From: Gammaproteobacteria bacterium
GTDB taxonomy: Bacteria > Pseudomonadota > Gammaproteobacteria > HK1
Direction: 5' to 3'
Assembly: GCA_020444775.1 (NCBI GenBank)
Contig: JAGRHX010001151.1
Coordinates: 1 to 5,371, forward strand
Length of the DNA: 5,371 nucleotides
Shown here: positions 1 through 5,371 of the stretch, piece after piece
Position numbering within the stretch: the stretch's first letter is position 1
How the letters are laid out: every line of letters begins with the position of its first letter
Made by a program: the position numbers and the translations under genes
The notes under the pieces: generated by a model
Database searches by the model: none
The model's input: only the letters and a program-made list of their open reading frames with translations
What the model was told of the DNA's origin: nothing

Positions 1-892
1 CATACTGCCGGGCTTTCCAGGTCAGGTAAAACGGATCGATCGGAATACAGTGCCCGCCCAGGCCGGGGCCGGGGTAGAAAGCCATGTAACCGAACGGCTT
101 GGTTGAGGCCGCATCGATCACCTCCCAGATGTCGATGCCCATGCGGTCAAAGACGATCTTCAATTCGTTCACCATCGCGATGTTCACCGAACGGAAGATG
201 TTTTCGAGCAGCTTCGCCGCCTCGGCGACCTCGGCGCTCGTCACCGGGACGACCTTGGAAATGATCTGCTCATAAAGCACGGCGGCCAGTTTGCCACTCG
301 TGGCATCTGTGCCGCCCACGACCTTCGGAATGCTGGCGGTGGAAAACGTCGCGTTGTTCGGATCTTCACGCTCGGGGCTGTAGGCCAGAAAAACATTGGT
401 TCCCGGCTTGAACCCCGCCTTCTTCAAAATGGGCGCTACGATGTCACGCGTAGTCCCTGGATAGGTGGTGGATTCCAGCACCACAAGACAGCCGGGCTTG
501 ATGTTGGCCGCCACCCACTCGGTGGAGGATTCCACATACGAAAGATCGGGTTCGCGCTGCTTGGTCAGCGGTGTCGGCACGCAGATCAACACTGCGTCCA
601 CGTCTTTCAGCGCCGCCGGGTCAGCAGTCGCCCGGAACATGCCGCTGGTCACGGCCGCCTTGACCCGGGCGTTCTTGATGTGACGGATGGGAGAGCGTCC
701 CTGATTGAGAGCCTTGCTGCGGTGTTCATCCGGGTCCACGCCGACGACCTGGAGTCCCTTTTCCGCGAAAAGCAGCCCTAGTGGCAAGCCAACGTAGCCC
801 ATGCCCATGATGCCCACCTTAAGACTGCGATTCTGAAGCTTCGCCTGCCATTGGGACAATAAGGTGGCGGCCGATGATTTTTTGACGGGCAT
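1..892 (-). CDS. UDP-N-acetylglucosamine 6-dehydrogenase (WbpA/TviB-like), C-terminus cut by window edge
   Basis: This enzyme family oxidises C6 of a UDP-hexose, here probably UDP-GlcNAc, to the uronic acid with two NAD+ in the cytoplasm, supplying an acidic sugar for O-antigen, capsule or exopolysaccharide. The 297 visible residues contain the Rossmann motif GMGYVG (30-35), the ESTTYPGTT segment (140-148), YSPERED (171-177), the conserved helix AAKLLEN (225-231) and the catalytic cysteine C282 in GGHCIPIDP. The GHCIPIDPFYLTWKAR signature (280-295) favours the WbpA/TviB type over WecC, which has a different sequence after the Cys. The family is about 430 residues, so roughly 130 are missing to the left. 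The ATG at 892 is the first start after an in-frame stop at 923-925; no good Shine-Dalgarno precedes it. It gives a 24-residue leader before the first beta strand. The gene is divergent from the ABC exporter. The family call is firm; the exact sugar substrate is inferred. Confidence 0.93.
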   Translation of the reverse strand, partial: MPVKKSSAATLLSQWQAKLQNRSLKVGIMGMGYVGLPLGLLFAEKGLQVVGVDPDEHRSKALNQGRSPIRHIKNARVKAAVTSGMFRATADPAALKDVDAVLICVPTPLTKQREPDLSYVESSTEWVAANIKPGCLVVLESTTYPGTTRDIVAPILKKAGFKPGTNVFLAYSPEREDPNNATFSTASIPKVVGGTDATSGKLAAVLYEQIISKVVPVTSAEVAEAAKLLENIFRSVNIAMVNELKIVFDRMGIDIWEVIDAASTKPFGYMAFYPGPGLGGHCIPIDPFYLTWKARQY

Positions 893-921
893 AGAAAAAC
901 GTTGGGAGTGAAACAGGGCGC

Positions 922-950
922 ATCAAAGCGCCAAGGAGCCGCCTTGTAAA
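922..950 (-). promoter_or_regulatory. Candidate sigma70-type promoter for the sugar-nucleotide dehydrogenase
   Basis: On the minus strand TTTACA (945-950) matches the -35 consensus at 5 of 6 positions. It is followed after exactly 17 bases by TTTGAT (922-927), which matches the -10 consensus at 4 of 6. Transcription would begin near 915, giving a leader of roughly 23 bases before the ATG at 892. The -10 hexamer is flanked by the short inverted repeat GGCGC (917-921) and GCGCC (928-932), which could be a regulator site or chance. No comparably good promoter was found for the rightward exporter gene in the same gap (893-1052). The assignment rests on pattern matching only, and the consensus may differ in this organism. 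Confidence 0.4.
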
Positions 951-1052
951 GCCGTCCCCGGCATCACGTCAACCGAGGATGCGCGGAACAGGCACCGGCT
1001 CAATTCCCGGTTGTGCGGCGCATGATACCGCAGTTAGTGCGCGGCCTTTGCC

Positions 1053-2951
1053 ATGCCCCAACCTGCAAAATCCCCTCCACACCAGCCTCGCCTTCTTCAC
1101 GCCGAGCTCAGTCTCCCTGAGGTGGTTAAGAAGACCCTGCGATCCCTGTGGACCTATCTGCTTCCCTACCGCTTTCGTTTCGTCCTGAGCATCCTGCTCG
1201 GCATGCTCAGCGCCGCCTTCAACGGTTTCATGCTGATCGGCTTTCAGCTCATTTTCTCCCTGGTCCTGAAGGGCCAGACCCGCACCTTGGGCGAACCTAC
1301 CAAACTGCCGCTGATCGGGGAGCTCAATCTGGCCGAGATCATGGGCGTTGCGGACGATACACCCGTGGGGCTCACCGGCGTGATGACTGCCTGCGCTTTC
1401 ATCCCAGTGCTCATCTTCATCCGCGGCTTTCTCTCCTACCTGTCGAGCTACATGCAGGCCTGGGTGACCAGCAAAATGGTCTATCAGATCCGCAACGACG
1501 CGTTCCGCAGTGTGCTCCGTCAGTCGCCGGGCTTTTTCAACACCGCCAAAACTGGGGAGCTCATGCAGTCGGTGACCGCGCAAACGGGCGTGGTGCAGCG
1601 CAATTCGATGACGTTGGTGCAGACGCTCGCCCAGCGCCCGCTGACGATCATTTCCATCCTCGTGGTGCTTTTCGCACAGGACTGGTTTTTCACGCTCATG
1701 TCCTTGGTCGTTTTTCCCGCCTGCCTGGTGCCGATCATCCGCATCGGGAAGCGTGTCCGCAGGGTGGGAGCAAACGAAGAGTATGACTCACGTGCACTAA
1801 TGGTCGCCATGCAGGAAACATTTTCGGGAATCCGCCTGATGAAGGCATATGCCCGAGAAGACCATGCCGCAGCCCGTTTTGACCGCAGCAATGCGAGCAT
1901 GACCCGCAACATGGTTCGTTGGACAAAGGCCATGGAACTCGTCGGCCCCGTGGTCGAAACCGTCGCCTCGTTCGGAATCGCAGCAGGCCTGGTCTATGCC
2001 TGGCACCGGGGCTTGGAGGCGGAAAACTTCTTCATCATGGTGATGGCACTCACGCAGATCTATCCGCCGGTCAAAGAACTCAGCAAAGTGCAGATCTTGC
2101 TGCAAAAGACCACTGTGGCCGCAAGCATGGTATTCGAACTACTGGAGCGCCAGCCCGACATCCAGGACGCACCAAACGCCATTGATGTCGGTCGTGCCAA
2201 GGGGGCCGTGACCTTTCAGAACCTCACTTTTTATTACCGCGAACAGAATGGTGATAAGAAGGAGGTGCCTGCCGTTCAGGGCATCGACCTCCAACTCGAT
2301 CCGGGCAAGTTCTATGCGTTCGTCGGCCCAAGCGGCGCAGGCAAGAGCACGCTTTACTCACTGCTCCTGCGTTTCTACGATCCAGACGAAGGAGCCGTAC
2401 TCATGGATGGTCACGACATCCGGTCACTGACGCAAAACTCTCTCCGTGGGAACATCGGCGTCGTCAGCCAGGACACCTTCCTGTTCCACGACACCGTTGC
2501 CGCCAACATCGCGTTCGCCCGGCCCGACGCCGCGCAGGAGGACATCGAACGGGCCGCCCGGCTGGCCGGCGCCCACGACTTCGTGCTCGCCCTGCCCGAG
2601 GGGTACGCCACCATGCTCGGCGAGCGTGGCTACTCGCTCAGCGGTGGGCAGCGGCAGCGCATCGCGCTGGCCAGGGCCATCCTCTCCGACCCGCGGGTGC
2701 TGGTGCTCGACGACGCCACCAGCGCGGTGGACCCGTCGAAGGAGCACGAGATCCGCGAGGCGATGGCCTCGGTGATGGACGGCCGCACCACGATCGTCAT
2801 CGCCCACCGCCTGTCGACGGTGCGCAGTGCCGACCGCATCGTGGTGCTGGACCAGGGCCGGGTGGCCGAGCAGGGCATGCACGAGGAGCTGCTGACGCAC
2901 GGCGGTCTGTATGCACGCCTGGTCGGTCATCAGCTGGCTGCCGCCAGCTGA
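1053..2951 (+). CDS. MsbA-like ABC exporter (fused membrane domain and ATPase), C-terminal third of distinct composition
   Basis: This 632-residue half-transporter resembles MsbA-type lipid/lipopolysaccharide flippases, which dimerise in the inner membrane and use ATP to flip a lipid-linked substrate. Six hydrophobic segments lie at about 43-68, 108-130, 190-208, 211-232, 295-316 and 323-345. The ATPase domain follows: A-loop Tyr 394/395, Walker A GPSGAGKST (425-433, Lys431), Q-loop Gln473, signature LSGGQ (529-533), Walker B VLVLDD (549-554), D-loop SAVD (557-560) and H-loop His585. Position 554, the usual catalytic Glu, is Asp, as in the degenerate subunit of heterodimeric exporters such as TM287/288. 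The ATG at 1053 follows an in-frame stop at 1035-1037; no Shine-Dalgarno is evident. From about codon 466, codon use turns strongly to G/C-ending and motifs look actinobacterial, so the gene may be hybrid or misassembled. Its divergent neighbour suggests envelope glycan or lipid export; the substrate is unknown. Confidence 0.88.
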   Translation: MPQPAKSPPHQPRLLHAELSLPEVVKKTLRSLWTYLLPYRFRFVLSILLGMLSAAFNGFMLIGFQLIFSLVLKGQTRTLGEPTKLPLIGELNLAEIMGVADDTPVGLTGVMTACAFIPVLIFIRGFLSYLSSYMQAWVTSKMVYQIRNDAFRSVLRQSPGFFNTAKTGELMQSVTAQTGVVQRNSMTLVQTLAQRPLTIISILVVLFAQDWFFTLMSLVVFPACLVPIIRIGKRVRRVGANEEYDSRALMVAMQETFSGIRLMKAYAREDHAAARFDRSNASMTRNMVRWTKAMELVGPVVETVASFGIAAGLVYAWHRGLEAENFFIMVMALTQIYPPVKELSKVQILLQKTTVAASMVFELLERQPDIQDAPNAIDVGRAKGAVTFQNLTFYYREQNGDKKEVPAVQGIDLQLDPGKFYAFVGPSGAGKSTLYSLLLRFYDPDEGAVLMDGHDIRSLTQNSLRGNIGVVSQDTFLFHDTVAANIAFARPDAAQEDIERAARLAGAHDFVLALPEGYATMLGERGYSLSGGQRQRIALARAILSDPRVLVLDDATSAVDPSKEHEIREAMASVMDGRTTIVIAHRLSTVRSADRIVVLDQGRVAEQGMHEELLTHGGLYARLVGHQLAAAS

Positions 2952-2956
2952 TGACC
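2925..2956. repeat. Perfect 14-bp inverted repeat with 4-base loop over the exporter stop codon; possible bidirectional terminator
   Basis: GGTCATCAGCTGGC (2925-2938) is followed by the loop TGCC (2939-2942) and its exact reverse complement (2943-2956). The left arm encodes the last residues of the exporter, and the right arm holds its TGA (2949-2951). It lies between convergent genes, the leftward oxidoreductase ending at 3000, so a shared transcription terminator is the simplest reading. Neither strand has a T-run after the stem, so it is not a classical intrinsic terminator. It could instead protect the 3' end of the mRNA. The repeat itself is certain; the function is inferred. Confidence 0.6.
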
Positions 2957-2999
2957 TCAGCCTGAAGCCATTTACATATCGATTCGCGCCGGCCGGCAC

Positions 3000-4028
3000 T
3001 CAGTCCTTGAACGCGGGCATCACCTGCTCGGCGAACAGCCGCATCGACCGCAGCACCTTGTCGTGTGCCATGTCGCCGAACCAGAAGCTGCAATTGAAGT
3101 GGTCGATGCCCATCGCTGCCTTGATGGCCTGGATCCGTTGTATGCAGGTCTCGGGGGTGCCTATGACCATGTAGCGCTCGAGCAGATCGTCGATGCTGGG
3201 CTCGTTCTCGAACGGCACTGCAATCGCGTGACCTTTCTCTACCTTCTCGCGGTTGTGCCGCAGGCTCAAGGTGACCCGCATGTTCCAGCGCGCCTGCTCG
3301 ACCGCGGCGCGCGCGTCGGCCTCGCTGTCGGTGACGTACACCGGCCGCTGGGTGCTGACCCGCACCGGCTTGCTGAGCTTCTCGGCGCTGACCAGCTCAT
3401 CGAAGGTGCGCCGGAACTCGCGCAAGCGATCGATGGAGATGCCAAAGCCACCCGAGACCAGGTTGAAACCACGCTTGACCGTGGCCACCACTGATTCCGG
3501 GCTCTGCCCCACCACCCAGATGGGCGGATGCGGTCGCTGCACCGGCTGTGGATAGAGCATGGTCTCGGGGATCTGGAAGTGCTTGCCCTCATAGCTGAAC
3601 GGCTCGCCCTTGAAGGCCGCCAGCAGGATGTCCACCGTCTCCTCGAAGCGCTCGCGGCTCTCATCCAGATTCTGGCCGAAGCGCTCGAACTCGTAGCGCT
3701 GATAGCCACGGCCCAGACCGACGTCCAGACGGCCGCCGCTGAGCAGATCGGCGGTGGCGATCTCCTCGGCGATGACCAGCGGATGATGCAGCGGCACCAC
3801 CACCACCGCGCTGCCGACCCGGATACGTTTGGTCTGATTAGCCAGATGCACCGCATACATCAATGGCCGGGACAGATAGCCATAGGTCGAGAAGTGATGC
3901 TCGGCCAGCCAGATGCTGTCGAATCCGAGCTCATCAGCGGTCTGGGCGATCTCCGTGCCTCGATCGAAGATCTCCTTGGAGGAACGGGCGGACGGGGTTT
4001 GAAGCAGAAGGAATGTCCCGAAATCCAT
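3000..4028 (-). CDS. LLM-class flavin-dependent oxidoreductase, bacterial luciferase-like
   Basis: This 342-residue protein has the length and layout of the luciferase-like monooxygenase (LLM) family, a single TIM barrel that binds reduced FMN (or F420 in some branches) and oxidises an organic substrate in the cytoplasm. Visible landmarks are the N-terminal strand DFGTFLL (2-8), LGFDSIWLAEHHF (34-46, where EHHF resembles the active-site His region of luciferase alpha), RIRVGSAVVVVPLHHP (68-83), SGGRLDVGLGRG (97-108), PPIWVVGQS (168-176), VIGTPETCIQRI (288-299) and a family-typical C-terminal helix HDKVLRSMRLFAEQVMPAF (322-340). The ATG at 4028 is preceded by GGTGA six bases upstream (4035-4039), which supports this start. 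It lies 61 bases downstream of a second LLM gene on the same strand and is probably co-transcribed. No flavin reductase gene is in view, so the source of reduced flavin is unknown. The family is firm; substrate and cofactor are not. Confidence 0.92.
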   Translation of the reverse strand: MDFGTFLLLQTPSARSSKEIFDRGTEIAQTADELGFDSIWLAEHHFSTYGYLSRPLMYAVHLANQTKRIRVGSAVVVVPLHHPLVIAEEIATADLLSGGRLDVGLGRGYQRYEFERFGQNLDESRERFEETVDILLAAFKGEPFSYEGKHFQIPETMLYPQPVQRPHPPIWVVGQSPESVVATVKRGFNLVSGGFGISIDRLREFRRTFDELVSAEKLSKPVRVSTQRPVYVTDSEADARAAVEQARWNMRVTLSLRHNREKVEKGHAIAVPFENEPSIDDLLERYMVIGTPETCIQRIQAIKAAMGIDHFNCSFWFGDMAHDKVLRSMRLFAEQVMPAFKD

Positions 4029-4089
4029 CGATGGTCACCATTGTCATTGCAGTCAGTTTGCGTCGAGCTTCGATTCTAGCTTGGATTTC

Positions 4090-5199
4090 TCAGCAATCCG
4101 CGAACCGCTTGACGATGCGCGCCCAATCCTCGATCGCGTCCTGCTGGCCTGGCACGAGCTGGATGGTGAGCTGGGTGTAGCCCGCGTCACGCAGCGTCTC
4201 GAAGCGGGCGCAGAGCTCGTCCTCGCTGCCGGTGAAGGTGGTCGCACGGATGAGCTCTGGGCTGATGAAGCGACGCTCCTCGTCCTTGACGGCCATCAGA
4301 TGGCCACGGTGGTTCTGCAGATAGCGCGCGTCCGCCGGCTCGAAGCCGCGCGCCAGCGCCACGTAGGCATCGACCTCGGCACGCACCGCGTCCGGAATCG
4401 CGCTGGTATTCGGTAATCCCGCCAGATCGGCATCGGCGGCGCGATGCAGCAACACCGCGGCACGCGGACCGGACTGCGCCATGACCCGATCGGAGTCCAA
4501 CGTCTCGCCGTCGCGCAGCACGCAGCCGAGCAGGAAACCGGTGGCGCCGAGCTCGGCGGCGTCACGCCCGGCGGATTGCCAGCTGCCACGCATCTGATCC
4601 AGGGTCGCGGTCGCGGTAGCCTCGTCGCCGATGAAGTTGAGCCAGCCGGCGCCGAGCCGCGCGACCAGCGCGCGGCTGCGCGGCCCGTAGGCGGAGACGT
4701 GCAGACGCACCGGATCACGCAGATTGGTCAGACCCAGCTCCGGATTGAGAAAACGGATCTTGTGGCTGCGTCCCTCGAACGCGGCCTCCACCGTCTCGCC
4801 GCCGAGCAGGCCGTAGACCGTCTCGATATAACGCTCCATCTCGGCGAGCCGGATCGCGCCCATGCCCATCGCCCGACGCGCGGTGAAACCGGTGCCGACG
4901 CCGAAATCGATGCGCCCGGGCGCCAGCGCGTTGAGGGTGGCAAAGGCGTTGGCGCTGACCGGCGCGATCCGGTTGCTCGGCACCAGCACGCCGGTGCCGA
5001 GCCGGATACGGCTGGTCTTGACCGCGGCCGCGCCCATCGCGACGAAGCAGTCCGCGCTCAGCATCTGGGTGTCGTAGAACCAGGCGTGCGTGAAACCGAG
5101 CGCCTCGGCCCGCTGCACCACCTTCCAATCATCTGCCGCGGTCGGCAGGGCTATTCCGAACTCCACGCCTGGCATGCTCCTGTGCTTGTCCCCGGTCAT
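4090..5199 (-). CDS. LLM-class oxidoreductase, methylenetetrahydromethanopterin reductase (Mer)-like branch
   Basis: This 369-residue protein is also a luciferase-like TIM barrel, but it is clearly not a recent duplicate of its neighbour. Landmarks are VEFGIALPT (12-20), LGFTHAWFYDTQML (34-47), RIRLGTGVLVPSNR (64-77), LAPGRIDFGVGTGFTARRAMG (92-112), LHVSAYGPRSRALVARLGAGW (166-186) and a C-terminal TFTGSEDELCARFETLRDAGYTQLTIQLVPG (321-351) helix-strand unit. It lacks the EHHF motif. The style resembles F420- or flavin-dependent Mer-like members. No methanogenesis or F420 genes are in view, so a Mer reaction is not implied. The ATG at 5199 has AGGG four bases upstream (5204-5207). An internal ATG at 5175, closer to the first strand, has AGGAG only one base away, which is too near, so the longer form is preferred with moderate certainty. 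It is flanked by a copper ATPase gene upstream and the other LLM gene downstream. Substrate unknown. Confidence 0.9.
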   Translation of the reverse strand: MTGDKHRSMPGVEFGIALPTAADDWKVVQRAEALGFTHAWFYDTQMLSADCFVAMGAAAVKTSRIRLGTGVLVPSNRIAPVSANAFATLNALAPGRIDFGVGTGFTARRAMGMGAIRLAEMERYIETVYGLLGGETVEAAFEGRSHKIRFLNPELGLTNLRDPVRLHVSAYGPRSRALVARLGAGWLNFIGDEATATATLDQMRGSWQSAGRDAAELGATGFLLGCVLRDGETLDSDRVMAQSGPRAAVLLHRAADADLAGLPNTSAIPDAVRAEVDAYVALARGFEPADARYLQNHRGHLMAVKDEERRFISPELIRATTFTGSEDELCARFETLRDAGYTQLTIQLVPGQQDAIEDWARIVKRFADC

Positions 5200-5258
5200 C
5201 TGGCCCTAGTGTCGCCGAAATCCGCGGCTCGATGCAGCCGGTGCAAGCGCCTCGCCCG

Positions 5259-5288
5259 ATGCCTGGGACGACCGACCGCAATGCCTGG
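5259..5288. repeat. 8-bp direct repeat ATGCCTGG in the leader between copA and the LLM gene
   Basis: ATGCCTGG occurs at 5259-5266 and again at 5281-5288, 22 bases start to start, close to two helical turns. It lies in the 106-base gap after copA and upstream of the Mer-like LLM gene. The gap also holds a small hairpin, CGGCT (5225-5229) with AGCCG (5236-5240). Equal-face spacing is compatible with a regulator binding site, but eight bases can recur by chance in GC-rich DNA. No clear -35/-10 pair was found in the gap, so the LLM genes may be read through from copA. Confidence 0.25.
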
Positions 5289-5305
5289 TTTCCTGATGTT
5301 CGCCC

Positions 5306-5371
5306 TCACAGCTCGACGCGATTCAGCCGCAGCGCGTTGGCGACCACCGAGACCGAGCTGAAGCTCATCGC
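5306..5371 (-). CDS. copA: Copper-translocating P-type ATPase, C-terminal tail only
   Basis: Only the last 21 codons and the TGA (5306-5308) are in the window. They read AMSFSSVSVVANALRLNRVE plus a final Leu. The AM(S/A)xSSVSVVxNALRLxR pattern is the final membrane helix and end of CopA/CopB-type P1B ATPases, where the Met and the two Ser after it lie in the metal-binding helix of the copper site. These proteins export Cu(I) from the cytoplasm across the inner membrane. The gene ends 106 bases before the downstream LLM gene on the same strand. The motif is very conserved, so the family call is good despite the short length. Whether the full gene is intact, or prefers copper or silver, cannot be seen. 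Confidence 0.85.
   Translation of the reverse strand, partial: AMSFSSVSVVANALRLNRVEL

Noticed and set aside
969..1583. A 204-codon minus-strand open frame over the start of the ABC exporter
   Set aside because: It is antisense to conserved transmembrane segments of the exporter, and its product is a His/Glu/Gln-rich sequence with no family resemblance.
2986..2998. GC-rich self-complementary stretch GCCGGCCGGC just after the leftward LLM stop, considered as a terminator
   Set aside because: It has no room for a loop and no following T-run on the minus strand. The 14-bp inverted repeat next to it is a better candidate.
3528..4079. A 183-codon plus-strand open frame antisense to the luciferase-like LLM gene
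   Set aside because: It has no recognisable domain and mirrors the codon pattern of the real gene on the other strand.
4066..4090. Imperfect tandem repeat AGCTTCGATTCT / AGCTTGGATTTCT between the two LLM genes
   Set aside because: It is only two copies with mismatches and an indel, one of them ending at the LLM stop codon. This is not distinguishable from chance.
4444..5361. A 305-codon open frame on the plus strand antisense to the Mer-like LLM gene
   Set aside because: It lies opposite a clear family member in GC-rich DNA where stop codons are rare, its translation is low-complexity and rich in Arg, Gly and Ala, and it runs into the copA tail. It is a shadow frame.
3000..5371. The LLM pair plus copA as a defence, toxin or novel metabolic system
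   Set aside because: All three belong to widespread families with ordinary motifs, and no nuclease, toxin, signalling or mobile-element gene accompanies them. Nothing in the sequence supports a new system.

Overview
The window holds two complete, tandem flavin/F420-type oxidoreductase genes, one complete ABC exporter gene, and two genes cut by the window edges. No rRNA, tRNA, CRISPR array or insertion sequence is visible, and no intergenic gap exceeds about 160 bases.

Left part (about 1-2450). A UDP-N-acetylglucosamine 6-dehydrogenase gene, missing its C-terminus, runs leftward off the window. It is divergent, across a 160-base gap, from a rightward MsbA-like ABC exporter gene. A plausible sigma70-type promoter for the dehydrogenase sits in the gap. 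Both fit a cell-surface polysaccharide/lipopolysaccharide locus of a Gram-negative bacterium: one makes an acidic sugar-nucleotide precursor, the other flips a lipid-linked product. Codon use is only moderately GC-rich and mixes A/T- and G/C-ending codons. A Verrucomicrobia-like source is a guess from protein style, not demonstrated.

Middle (about 2450-2951). The last ~165 codons of the exporter are much richer in G/C-ending codons, with almost no GAT and few CAT or GAA. They also carry motifs (GERGYSLSGGQ, LDDATSAVD, DPSKEHEIR) that I associate with actinobacterial or heterodimeric exporters. The Walker B catalytic Glu is Asp. The reading frame is intact. The gene may therefore be a recombinant, or the window may be a metagenome assembly chimera joined inside a conserved ATP-binding domain. 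A perfect 14-bp inverted repeat overlaps the exporter stop codon and lies between the convergent genes.

Right part (3000-5371). Three leftward genes follow in transcription order: the C-terminal tail of a CopA-type copper P-type ATPase, then two luciferase-like monooxygenase (LLM) family proteins of different subfamilies, separated by 106 and 61 bases. The LLM genes are GC-rich but use GAT, CAT and TAT freely, a third codon style that looks more proteobacterial. The two LLM enzymes probably act on an unknown organic substrate. No link to the envelope genes is apparent, which agrees with a recent junction or an artefact. I see no convincing undescribed system; the hybrid exporter is the most notable feature.
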